A stretch of DNA of 64,000 nt, taken from positions 620,001 through 684,000 of the forward strand of contig NZ_CP115768.1 in the NCBI RefSeq assembly GCF_027912835.1, in the 5' to 3' direction. Positions 43,743 to 52,532 of this stretch are shown piece after piece. Both the position numbers and the translations under genes were made by a program. The first letter of the stretch is position 1. Each line of letters starts with the position of its first letter. Source of the stretch: Paracoccus sediminicola. GTDB taxonomy: Bacteria > Pseudomonadota > Alphaproteobacteria > Rhodobacterales > Rhodobacteraceae. Below the pieces are notes generated by a model that made no database searches, was not told the origin of the DNA, and saw only the letters and a list, made by a program, of their open reading frames with translations.

Positions 43743-46700
43743 CCTGTCCGGTCTCGTCCCGGCGGGGCTTCGGCGGGGCGCGCAGCGGTCCGGACAGGCT
43801 GCGGATCGCCACATAGAAGCTTGGCACCATGAAGATGCCGATAAAGGTCGCCGCGATCATCCCCCCCATCACCCCGATCCCGATGGAGTTCTGCGCCGCG
43901 GCCCCGGCCCCGCTTGCCGTTGCCAGAGGCACCACGCCGAGGATGAAGGCAAAGGAAGTCATCAGGATCGGACGCAGCCGCAGCCGTGCGGCCTCGATTG
44001 CGGCTGCGGCGGTGGCGCGGCCTTCCAGTTCGAGAACACGGGCGAATTCGACGATGAGGATCGCATTCTTCGCCGCCAGCCCGATAGTGGTGAGGATGCC
44101 GACCTTGAAATAGACGTCATTGGGCTGCCCGAAGATCAGCGCCGCGGCCACCGCGCCAAGCACGCCAACCGGCACGGCGAGAATCACGGCCATCGGCACG
44201 GACCAGCTTTCATAGATCGCCGCCAGCGACAGGAACACGACAAGCGCCGACAGCGCATAAAGCCAGGGCGCCTGATTGCCTGATTGCCGTTCCTGATAGC
44301 TGAGTTCGGTCCAGGCCACGCCAAAGCCGCCCGGCAGTTCGGAGACCAGCTCTTCCATCGCGTCCAGCGCCTCGCCCGACGGGGTGCCTGGCCCCGCCTC
44401 GCCCGAGATCGAGATCGCATCCGCGCCCTCGAACCGTTGCAGGCGGGGCGCGACCGGCTCCCACCGATAAGAGGAGAACGCGCTGAACGGCACCATCTCG
44501 CCGTCGGAATTGCGCGCATACCATGCCTCCAGATCGTCGGGTTGCATCCGGTATTCCGCATCGCCCTGCACGATCACCGGGCGCAGCGTCGCGCCAAGCG
44601 CGAAGTCGTTCACCTCGCGCCCCGAAAAGATCACCGAGAGCATCCCGTTCACCTCGTTGAGGCTCAACCCCAGCGCCTCGGCGCGCTGTGCGTCGATGGT
44701 CAGGCGCAGCGCCGCGTCGTCCTCGTCGCCACGGCCGCTGACATTGGCCAGCCTTGGATCGGCCTCGGCCGCGGCTTCAAGAGCAGAGGAGGCTTCGCGC
44801 AGCCCGTCGATTCCCTGTCCCGTCTGGTCGATCAGGAACATGTTGAACCCGGCCTGGTTGCCGAGCCCCTGGATGGCGGGCGGTTGCAGAAAGCTGATCC
44901 GTCCGGCGCGGTCATTGCCGAAGCGCGCATTGGCCCGCTGCGCCACCGAGGCCGCGGCCAGTTCCGGGTCGGCGCGTTCATCGAAGGGCTTCAGCTTGAC
45001 GAACAGCATGGCGCGGCTCTGGCTGCTGCCGGAAAAGCCCCAGCCAAGCGCGCCGAAGATGGATTCGACCGCCGCCTCGTCGTTGAGCAGGTAATCCTCG
45101 ATCTCCTCGACCACGGCGCGGGTCTGTTGCGAGGTCGAGCCCTCGGACAGCGAGATGCGCACCATCAGAACGCCCTGATCCTCGGTCGGAAGGAAGGTCG
45201 AACTCATTCGGCTGAAAAGCTGCCAGCCCCCCGCCGCGATCAGTGCCAGAACCAGAAGCGCCATGACCGGGCGGCGAACCAGCCGCGCCACCGCTGCCGC
45301 ATAAAGATCGGCGAGCCGGTCGAAATTGCGGTTGAACCAGCGCGCCGGGGCGAACCCGATCTCGCCTTCGTGGCGGCGCAGCAGGGTCGCGGTCTGGGAC
45401 GGGGTCAGGATCAGCGCGGCAAGCAGCGACAGAACCATCGCGGTGATGATCGTCACCGAGAACTGGCGATAGACCACCCCGGTCGAGCCGGCCATGAAGG
45501 CCATCGGCAGGAACACCGCCGACAGCACCGCCGCGATCCCGATCAACGCGCCCGAGATCTGGCGCATCGACCGCTCGGTGGCCTCGGCCGGGCCGACCCC
45601 GTCCTCGCGCATCACCCGTTCCACATTCTCGACCACGACGATGGCGTCATCGACCAGCAGACCGATCGCCAGAACCATCGCGAACATGGTGAGCGTGTTG
45701 ATCGAATAGCCGAGCGTCGCCAGCACCGCGAATGTGCCCAGAAGCACCACCGGCACCACGATCACCGGGATGATCGTCGCCCGCCAGCGTTGCAGGAAGA
45801 TCAGGATCACCCCGACGACGAGGCAGATCGCCTCGATCAGCGTGTGATAGACCTTCTCGATGGAGAGTTCGACAAATGGCGAGGTGTCATAGGCCACGCG
45901 CAATTCGACCCCGTCGGGGAGGGCATTGTTCAGTCCCGCCAGCACCTCGCGCACGCCCTGCGCCGTCTCGACCGCATTGGCGCCGGTTTCCAGATTGACC
46001 CCGAACCCGGCCGCATTCAGCCCGTTGAAGCGACTGTCCGAGCCATAGCGTTCCTGCCCGATCCCGATATCGGCCACGTCGCCCAGCCAGACCGTGGCGC
46101 CATCCTCGCCGGTCTTCAGCAGGATGCGGCGGAAATCCTCGACGCTTTCCAGCTGGCTCTGCGCGGTGATGGTCGAGGTGAATTGCTGGCCCGGCGTCAC
46201 CGGCTGATCGCCGAGCGAGCCCACCGAAACGGTCGAGTTCTGCGAGGCCACCGCCGAGGTGATGTCGGTCGGCAGAAGGCTGTATTGCGCCAGCCGGAAC
46301 GGGTCCAGCCAGATCCGCATCGCGTAGCCCGAGCCGAACACATTGATCCCGCCCACGCCCGCGACGCGCTTTACCGGCCCCTCGACGATCTCTTCGAGCA
46401 TGTTGCCCAGCTCGACCGTCGAATAGCGGTTATCTGTCGACACCAGCGAACCGACCATCAGGATCGAGGAAGTCGAGCGCGAGACACTGACCCCGTTCGA
46501 CTGCACGGGCGAGGGCAGGCGGCTTTCCACGCTGCGCACCTTGGATTGCACATCGTTCAACGCATCGGTTGGATCGACGCTGTCGTCGAAGGTCAGCTCC
46601 AGCGAGGCGCGGCCCTGAGACGAGCTGGATTCGAAATAGATCATCCCGTCGATCCCGGTCAGCGCGTCCTCGATGGGGGTGGTGACAGAGTTCTGCACCG

Positions 46701-46866
46701 CCTCTGCCGTCGCGCCCGAGTAAGCCGCCGAAATGCGGATCGTGGTCGGGGCGATGTCGGGATATTGCGACACGGGCAGACCGATCAGGCTATACACACC
46801 GACCAGCATCGTGACGATGGCCAGCACCCAGGCAAAGACCGGCCGATGGATGAAGAACTGCCCCAT
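43726..46866 (-). CDS. RND efflux permease (HAE1/AcrB family)
   Basis: 1046-residue inner-membrane drug/proton antiporter. The start MGQFFIHRPVFAWVLAIVTM is typical; the proton-relay Asp pair of helix 4 is in MFAMVLAIGLLVDDAIVVVENVE; two large periplasmic loops and a second set of helices follow, with KNAILIVEFA and MTSFAFILGVVPLATASGAG. It works with the adaptor encoded immediately upstream (gap 3 bases) and needs an outer-membrane TolC-type channel, which is not encoded nearby. Substrate unknown. The C-terminus has a cytoplasmic PPKPRRDE tail. Confidence 0.94.
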   Translation of the reverse strand: MGQFFIHRPVFAWVLAIVTMLVGVYSLIGLPVSQYPDIAPTTIRISAAYSGATAEAVQNSVTTPIEDALTGIDGMIYFESSSSQGRASLELTFDDSVDPTDALNDVQSKVRSVESRLPSPVQSNGVSVSRSTSSILMVGSLVSTDNRYSTVELGNMLEEIVEGPVKRVAGVGGINVFGSGYAMRIWLDPFRLAQYSLLPTDITSAVASQNSTVSVGSLGDQPVTPGQQFTSTITAQSQLESVEDFRRILLKTGEDGATVWLGDVADIGIGQERYGSDSRFNGLNAAGFGVNLETGANAVETAQGVREVLAGLNNALPDGVELRVAYDTSPFVELSIEKVYHTLIEAICLVVGVILIFLQRWRATIIPVIVVPVVLLGTFAVLATLGYSINTLTMFAMVLAIGLLVDDAIVVVENVERVMREDGVGPAEATERSMRQISGALIGIAAVLSAVFLPMAFMAGSTGVVYRQFSVTIITAMVLSLLAALILTPSQTATLLRRHEGEIGFAPARWFNRNFDRLADLYAAAVARLVRRPVMALLVLALIAAGGWQLFSRMSSTFLPTEDQGVLMVRISLSEGSTSQQTRAVVEEIEDYLLNDEAAVESIFGALGWGFSGSSQSRAMLFVKLKPFDERADPELAAASVAQRANARFGNDRAGRISFLQPPAIQGLGNQAGFNMFLIDQTGQGIDGLREASSALEAAAEADPRLANVSGRGDEDDAALRLTIDAQRAEALGLSLNEVNGMLSVIFSGREVNDFALGATLRPVIVQGDAEYRMQPDDLEAWYARNSDGEMVPFSAFSSYRWEPVAPRLQRFEGADAISISGEAGPGTPSGEALDAMEELVSELPGGFGVAWTELSYQERQSGNQAPWLYALSALVVFLSLAAIYESWSVPMAVILAVPVGVLGAVAAALIFGQPNDVYFKVGILTTIGLAAKNAILIVEFARVLELEGRATAAAAIEAARLRLRPILMTSFAFILGVVPLATASGAGAAAQNSIGIGVMGGMIAATFIGIFMVPSFYVAIRSLSGPLRAPPKPRRDETGQAMPGE

Positions 46867-46869
46867 CGC

Positions 46870-48168
46870 TCAGCCGCCCGGTTGCGGCGTCGCGCGGCTT
46901 TGAGAGGGGGCCGCCCCGGCATCCCTGCCGCTTCCTGCGACCGCATCGGCTGCTGCGTTCTGGGGCGGATCGGCCTCGACGTCGCGCACCACGCCTTCGG
47001 CATCGATGGTGACCGGCACTGTGGTGATCTCGGCCCCGTCGCGCAGATTGCTGAGCCCGTCGAGGACCAGCTGCTCGCCCCCATCGATCCCCTCCGTGAC
47101 GATCCAGCCATTCTCATGCACCCCGGTCTCGGTCAGCGAAACCTCCACGGCCACCCCGTCGCGAGCGACGAAAGCGGTCAGTTCACCGCTGGCGGCCCGG
47201 CTGGTGGCGCGCTGCGGCACGAGAACCGCGTCGACGCTGCCCACGGTCAGCGTCACCCTGACGAACTGGCCGGGCAGGATGCGGCGATCCGGGTTGGGAA
47301 ATTGCAGGCGGATCGGGATCGTTCCGGTGGTCGCAGAGACCTCGGCGCCGGGGCTGAGCACGCGGCCGGGCCGGTCATACGCCTCGCCGGTTTCCAGCAC
47401 CAGCCGCGCATCCGTCGGCGCGCCGAGCCGCTGCATGTCTCCTTCATCCATGCGCTGCTGATAGCGCAGAATGCGCGCGCGCGATTCCGACACATCAACA
47501 TAGATCGGGTCGATCTGCGCCACCTCGGTCAGCGCATCGGCCTGACCCGAACTGACGATATCGCCGACGCTGAACGGGCTGACCGAGACCACGCCGCGGA
47601 TCGGGCTGACGATTTCCGTCCTGGCCAGCGCCAGCCGCGCCAGATCGCGCTGTGCCTCTGCCGCGCCGAGCGCTGCCTCTGCCGCGGCAAGCGCCACCTC
47701 GGCCTGTTCGAACTCGGCCCGGCTGACGCCCGAACCGCTGAGCTGGCGATAGCGATCGACCGTGGCCTGCGCCCCGCTGAGCGCCGCCTCGGCGGACGAC
47801 ACCGCGACCTCTCGCGCGGTCAGCTCGGCGGCGAGCGTTTCGTCCTCAAGCTGGAACAGAACGGTGCCTTCCTCGACCTCGGCACCGGCCTCGTAAGGGA
47901 TGGCGGTGATCTCGCCGCCGACCTTGGGGCGGATTGCGGCGCGCTGATAGGCGACAGCGCGGCCCGGAAGTTCCACGGTGACCGGCACCGGCTCGCGGCG
48001 CACCGCCATCACCCCGACCTCGGTCGGTCCGGCCGCGCCGCGCCCGCCCGGCGGCCCCGATTGTGCCGACATCTGGGACGGGATCACGACCGTCAGCGCC
48101 GCTGCGGCGATCAGCCGTGCCAGGGCGCGCGGCATGGCGGGCGGGAATTGGGGCAGGAGCAATGTCAT
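46870..48168 (-). CDS. RND efflux periplasmic adaptor (MexA/AcrA family)
   Basis: 432 residues. A poor N-terminal signal (LARLIAAAALTVVIPSQMSAQ), then the lipoyl/barrel-sandwich halves (VELPGRAVAYQRAAIRPKVG and IVSPIRGVVSVSPFSVGDIV), helical hairpin (LAAELTAREVAVSSAEAALS), the beta-barrel part and a disordered Ala/Pro/Gln C-terminus. ATG at 48168 was taken; ATG at 48135 is the alternative and neither has a clear Shine-Dalgarno. It is co-transcribed with the permease. Inverted repeats upstream at 48227-48259 may be its operator. Confidence 0.9.
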   Translation of the reverse strand: MTLLLPQFPPAMPRALARLIAAAALTVVIPSQMSAQSGPPGGRGAAGPTEVGVMAVRREPVPVTVELPGRAVAYQRAAIRPKVGGEITAIPYEAGAEVEEGTVLFQLEDETLAAELTAREVAVSSAEAALSGAQATVDRYRQLSGSGVSRAEFEQAEVALAAAEAALGAAEAQRDLARLALARTEIVSPIRGVVSVSPFSVGDIVSSGQADALTEVAQIDPIYVDVSESRARILRYQQRMDEGDMQRLGAPTDARLVLETGEAYDRPGRVLSPGAEVSATTGTIPIRLQFPNPDRRILPGQFVRVTLTVGSVDAVLVPQRATSRAASGELTAFVARDGVAVEVSLTETGVHENGWIVTEGIDGGEQLVLDGLSNLRDGAEITTVPVTIDAEGVVRDVEADPPQNAAADAVAGSGRDAGAAPSQSRATPQPGG

Positions 48169-48226
48169 TCGCTGTCTTGGCTGGGGTCGGATCACTATGT
48201 CATGCAGGGCGGGGGGCTCGGCAAGT

Positions 48227-48259
48227 CGCAATTGCGCGAGTTGACCCTAGCAGCGTCAA
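48227..48259. promoter_or_regulatory. Two inverted repeats in the RND-adaptor / glpD divergent region
   Basis: A perfect 10-bp palindrome CGCAATTGCG (48227-48236) and TTGAC-N9-GTCAA (48241-48259). They lie 59-91 bases before the adaptor ATG and would suit a TetR-type efflux repressor; no regulator gene is nearby. The divergent gap is 48169-48365. Confidence 0.4.
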
Positions 48260-48311
48260 ACCCAATGAAAGCCAAACGGTCCGAAGCACCGCCCGAACAG
48301 CCCTCGCGGCT

Positions 48312-48340
48312 TTGACATTCCCCGCATTATCGCGTTCCTT
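48312..48340 (+). promoter_or_regulatory. Candidate glpD promoter
   Basis: Consensus -35 TTGACA (48312-48317), 17-base spacer, then TTCCTT (48335-48340), a poor -10. It ends 25 bases before the GTG start. Confidence 0.35.
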
Positions 48341-48365
48341 GCGGAGAATTTGTGGAGATTTGCCA

Positions 48366-49916
48366 GTGAACGAGCCCGTCGATCTTTTCATCATCGGAGG
48401 CGGCATCAACGGATGCGGCATCGCCCGCGACGCCGCCGGGCGCGGACTGACCGTGCGTCTGGCCGAGATGGACGATCTGGCGCAGGCGACCTCTTCGCGA
48501 TCGACCAAGCTGTTTCACGGCGGGCTTCGCTATCTGGAATATTTCGAGTTCCGGCTGGTCCGCGAGGCGCTGCGTGAACGCGAGCTGTTGCTGCGCGCCA
48601 TGCCGCATATCAGCTGGCCGATGCGCTTCGTGCTGCCGATCCTGCCCGAGATGCGCTTTGAATCGACCACCCCGACCTCGCGGCTGTTGCGGGTTGTCAT
48701 GCCCTGGCTGAAGGGGCGGCGTCCGTCATGGCTGATCCGGCTCGGGCTGTTTCTCTATGACCATATGGGGGGGCGAAAGCTGCTGCCGCCAACGCGCGAA
48801 CTGGACCTGACCGACGATCCGGCGGGCGCAGCGCTGAAACCCGGCACCGAGCTGGCCTATGAATACAGCGATTGCTGGGTGCAGGATGCGCGTCTGGTGG
48901 TGCTCAACGCGCGCGACGCGCAGGCGCGCGGGGCCGAGATCCACACCCGGACCCGCGTGATAGAGGCGGCGCGCGAGGGCGATCTGTGGCGCATCGAGAC
49001 CGAGACCGCCCTGGGCGAGCGCGCGACCCATCGCGCCCGCGCGCTGGTGAATGCGGCGGGGCCGTGGACCGGGCATGTGATCCGCGACGTGGCCCATCTC
49101 GACAGCCGCGAATCCGTGCGGCTCGTACGGGGCAGTCACATCGTCGTGCGCAAGCTCTATGACCACGAGAAATCCTATTTCTTCCAGGGGCCTGACGGCC
49201 GGATCATCTTCGCCATCCCCTTCGAGCAGGATTTCACCCTGATCGGCACCACCGACGCCGATCACCAAGGCAATCCCGGCAATCCCGAGATTACCGGCGA
49301 CGAGACCGAATATCTCTGCGAATTCGCCAGCCGCTATTTCGCCGAGCCGATCACCCCCGATCAGATCGTGTGGAGCTATTCCGGCGTGCGCTCGCTTTAC
49401 GATGACGGGGCCAGCTCGGCCACGGCTGCGACGCGGGACTATGTGCTGAGCCTCGATGATGACGAGGGCGGAGCGCCGGTGCTGAATGTCTTTGGCGGCA
49501 AGATCACCACCTATCGCCGGCTCGCGGAAAGCGCGATGGAAAAGCTGGAACCCTTCTTTCCCGCCGCGCGCGGCAAATGGACGGCGGGCGTGGCGCTGCC
49601 GGGTGGAGATTTCCCGGTCGACGGCGTCGGCGATCTGGTGGCGCGGCTGCAAGCGGCGCATGACTGGCTGAACGATGCCCAGGCGCTGCGGCTGGTCCGC
49701 GCCTATGGCACGGACGCAGAGACATTTCTGGCCGACGGGCCGGGCGCGCAGCTCGGCGGCGGGCTGACCGAGGCAGAGCTGAACTGGCTGGTGACGCAGG
49801 AATGGGCCGAAACGGTCGAGGATGTCATCTGGCGGCGCAGCAAGCTGGGGCTGGTCATGAACGAGGCAGAGATCGCCGCGCTGCGCGAGCGCATGACACG
49901 GTTCGCCGCCGCCTGA
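48366..49916 (+). CDS. glpD: Glycerol-3-phosphate dehydrogenase (FAD, GlpD)
   Basis: 516-residue membrane-associated flavoprotein that oxidises glycerol-3-phosphate and passes electrons to quinone. FAD-binding DLFIIGGGINGCGIARDAAG at the N-terminus; GlpD signatures SSRSTKLFHGGLRYLEYFEF, LVNAAGPWTG, VRLVRGSHIVV, IFAIPFEQDFTLIGTTD and GVRSLYDDG; C-terminal cap domain with NVFGGKITTYRRLAE. GTG at 48366 starts four residues before the Rossmann fold and has a GGAG site. No glpK, glpF or glpR is adjacent. Confidence 0.93.
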   Translation: MNEPVDLFIIGGGINGCGIARDAAGRGLTVRLAEMDDLAQATSSRSTKLFHGGLRYLEYFEFRLVREALRERELLLRAMPHISWPMRFVLPILPEMRFESTTPTSRLLRVVMPWLKGRRPSWLIRLGLFLYDHMGGRKLLPPTRELDLTDDPAGAALKPGTELAYEYSDCWVQDARLVVLNARDAQARGAEIHTRTRVIEAAREGDLWRIETETALGERATHRARALVNAAGPWTGHVIRDVAHLDSRESVRLVRGSHIVVRKLYDHEKSYFFQGPDGRIIFAIPFEQDFTLIGTTDADHQGNPGNPEITGDETEYLCEFASRYFAEPITPDQIVWSYSGVRSLYDDGASSATAATRDYVLSLDDDEGGAPVLNVFGGKITTYRRLAESAMEKLEPFFPAARGKWTAGVALPGGDFPVDGVGDLVARLQAAHDWLNDAQALRLVRAYGTDAETFLADGPGAQLGGGLTEAELNWLVTQEWAETVEDVIWRRSKLGLVMNEAEIAALRERMTRFAAA

Positions 49917-49961
49917 ACCGCTCCGCCGAAGGAAGCGGCTGAGCTTGGGCGCGGACGGCGC

Positions 49962-49980
49962 TTTCAGGCTTTGCCTGAAA
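49962..49980 (+). terminator. Perfect inverted repeat after glpD
   Basis: TTTCAGGC / GCCTGAAA, 8-bp perfect stem with a TTT loop, 46 bases after the glpD stop and before maeB. There is no T-run after it, so termination is possible but not shown. A weaker CCGCT/AGCGG stem precedes it. Confidence 0.35.
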
Positions 49981-50093
49981 CAGCCTCATTCCCGGAAAGC
50001 CGCCGGAACCACCCGAGAGGCATTGCAAATCCCGTGCTTCCCGTGCCGAATATGCCCCGGGGTCAAGCGGCCCGATGCGCGAGGGAGGACAGC

Positions 50094-52367
50094 ATGCCGG
50101 AAGACGATATCAGCAGGGATCGCCGACAGGAGGCGCTCGATTATCACGAATTCCCCAAGCCCGGGAAGCTGGAGATCCGCGCCACCAAGCCGATGGATAC
50201 CGGGCGCGACCTGTCGAACGCCTATTCGCCCGGCGTGGCCGAGGCCTGTCTGGACATCCAGAAAAACCCGCTCGACGCGATGCGCTTTACCGCGAAAAGC
50301 AACCTTGTCGCGGTGGTGTCGAACGGCACGGCGGTGCTGGGGCTGGGCAATATCGGCGCGCAGGCCTCGAAGCCGGTGATGGAGGGCAAGGCGGTGCTCT
50401 TCAAGAAATTCGCCGGTGTGGATTGCTTCGATATCGAGGTCGATGAGACCGATCCCGAGAAACTGGCCGAGATCGTCTGCAAGCTGGAACCCACATTCGG
50501 CGCGGTCAATCTGGAGGATATCAAGGCACCGGATTGTTTTCTCGTGGAAAAAATCTGCCGCGAGAAGATGAATATCCCGGTCTTCCACGATGACCAGCAC
50601 GGCACGGCCATTGTCGCGGCGGCCGCCGCAAGCAATGCGATGCGGCTCTCGGGCAAGAAATTCGAGGAACTGAAGGTCGTGGCGCTCGGAGCGGGCGCGG
50701 CGGGGATCGCCTGCCTGAAGATGCTGATGGTTCTGGGCGTGCAGAAGGACCATATCACCATGCTCGACAGCAAGGGCGTCGTGCATACCGGCCGCAACGA
50801 CCTGAATCCGGAAAAGCAGGAATTCGCCCGCGACACCGAGATGCGCACGACCATGGACGCGATGGAGGGTGCGGATCTGTTCCTGGGCGTCTCGGGCCCC
50901 GGCCTGCTGACCAAGGAGATGGTCGCGAAAATGGCGCCCGATCCGATCATCTTCGCGCTGGCCAACCCCACGCCCGAGATCATGCCCGAAGAGGCGCGCG
51001 AAGCCGCGCCGAACGCGCTGATCGCCACCGGGCGCAGCGATTATCCGAACCAGGTCAACAATGTGCTGTGCTTCCCCTTCATTTTCCGGGGCGCGCTCGA
51101 TGCCGGGGCGACCACGATCAACGACGAGATGAAGGTCGCCTGTGTCGAGGCGATTGCGGCGCTGGCCCGCGAAACCACCTCGGCCGAGGTCGGGCAGGCC
51201 TATCGCGGCGAGACGCTGACCTTTGGGCCGGAATATCTGATCCCGAAACCCTTCGATCCGCGGCTTCTGCCGAAAATCGCCTCGGCGGTGGCGCGGGCGG
51301 CGGTCGAATCGGGGGTGGCGACGCGGGATCTGGATCTCGACGATTACACCCGGCGGCTTCAGGGCCGGGTCTATCGGACCTACAACATCATGCGGCGCGT
51401 CTTCGAGGCCGACCGGGTGGCCAATCGCCGTCTCGTCTTTGCCGAGGGTGAGGACGAGCGGATCCTGCACACCGCCCGCCAGCTGATCGAAGAAGGTTAC
51501 GATACGCCGATCCTCATCGGCCGCCCCGAGGTGATGAAGCAGCGTCTGGAACGCGACGGCATCCGGCTGGATCTCGACGCGATCGAGGTCATCAATCCAG
51601 AAAGCGACGCGCGCTATCGCGAATATTGGAGCGCCTATCACCAGCTCATGCGGCGGCGCGGCGTGACGCCGGATCTGGCCCGGGCGATCATCCGCACCAA
51701 CACCACCGCCATTGCCGCCATGATGGTCCATCGCGGCGAGGCGGACAGCATGATCTGCGGGACGTTCGGGGAATATCGCTGGCATCTGCGCTATGTGAGC
51801 GAGATCCTCGCCCGTGGCGGGGCGCATCCGGTGGGCGCGCTGTCGCTGATCATTCTCGATAAGGGGCCGCTCTTTCTGGCCGATACGCAGGTCCATCTCG
51901 ACCCGGAGCCCAGCCAGATCGCCGAGACCGTGATCGGGGCCGCGCGCCATATGCGGCGATTCGGGGTCGAGCCGCGCATCGCGCTGTGTTCGGCCTCGCA
52001 ATTCGGCAATCTCGACACGCCCACCAGCCAGAACATGCGGGCAGCGATGGAGATCCTCGACACGATGGATCTCGATTTCGAATATGAGGGCGAAATGACC
52101 GCCGATGTCGCGCTCGACCCGGAGCTGCGCGAACGGCTTTATCCCGACGGGCGGCTGAGAGGGGCGGCGAACGGTCTGGTCTATGCCAATGCCGAGATCG
52201 CCAATGCCGGGCGTAACATGCTGCGTTCGGTCGCGGGCGGGCTGGAGGTCGGGCCGATCCTCATGGGGATGGAGAATCGCGCCCATATCGTCACCCCGGG
52301 CATTACCGTGCGCGGGCTGGTGAATATCTCGGCCCTCGCCGGAAGCCATGTCTCCAGCTATGGCTGA
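50094..52367 (+). CDS. maeB: NADP-dependent malic enzyme fused to phosphotransacetylase-like domain
   Basis: 757 residues: malic enzyme domain (about 1-430) with DLSNAYSPGVAEACLDIQKN, EDIKAPDCFLVE, PVFHDDQHGTAIVAAAA and Rossmann GAGAAGIACL; then a PTA-like domain (about 440-757) with FAEGEDERILHTARQLIEEG, SMICGTFGEYRWHLRYVSEI and NAEIANAGRNMLRSV. This fusion is the MaeB type. It decarboxylates malate to pyruvate and makes NADPH; the PTA-like part is usually regulatory (acetyl-CoA binding), not catalytic. ATG 50094 has GAGGGAGGA upstream. Confidence 0.94.
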   Translation: MPEDDISRDRRQEALDYHEFPKPGKLEIRATKPMDTGRDLSNAYSPGVAEACLDIQKNPLDAMRFTAKSNLVAVVSNGTAVLGLGNIGAQASKPVMEGKAVLFKKFAGVDCFDIEVDETDPEKLAEIVCKLEPTFGAVNLEDIKAPDCFLVEKICREKMNIPVFHDDQHGTAIVAAAAASNAMRLSGKKFEELKVVALGAGAAGIACLKMLMVLGVQKDHITMLDSKGVVHTGRNDLNPEKQEFARDTEMRTTMDAMEGADLFLGVSGPGLLTKEMVAKMAPDPIIFALANPTPEIMPEEAREAAPNALIATGRSDYPNQVNNVLCFPFIFRGALDAGATTINDEMKVACVEAIAALARETTSAEVGQAYRGETLTFGPEYLIPKPFDPRLLPKIASAVARAAVESGVATRDLDLDDYTRRLQGRVYRTYNIMRRVFEADRVANRRLVFAEGEDERILHTARQLIEEGYDTPILIGRPEVMKQRLERDGIRLDLDAIEVINPESDARYREYWSAYHQLMRRRGVTPDLARAIIRTNTTAIAAMMVHRGEADSMICGTFGEYRWHLRYVSEILARGGAHPVGALSLIILDKGPLFLADTQVHLDPEPSQIAETVIGAARHMRRFGVEPRIALCSASQFGNLDTPTSQNMRAAMEILDTMDLDFEYEGEMTADVALDPELRERLYPDGRLRGAANGLVYANAEIANAGRNMLRSVAGGLEVGPILMGMENRAHIVTPGITVRGLVNISALAGSHVSSYG

Positions 52368-52532
52368 TCGCCGCTGACATCTCTGGTCCCGGCGCCGCCA
52401 TTATGCCGCCGCCGGGAGCAGAGACAGCGTGCACCGTTTCAGGCATTTCTTGAAACTCTTCGGCGATTTTCATGCTTACCCGTGCCCCGGCGCTTCGGCT
52501 AGCGTGGCAGGACGGGACGAAGGGAGACTCTG

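Noticed and set aside
44284..48315. A 1343-codon open frame on the plus strand antisense to the RND pump genes
   Set aside because: It is the mirror of two well-supported RND genes in GC-rich DNA, where stop codons are rare on the opposite strand; its composition (Arg, His, Gln rich) and lack of motifs mark it as an artefact.
49986..52349. A 787-codon minus-strand open frame across maeB
   Set aside because: Antisense to the well-supported malic enzyme; no motif.
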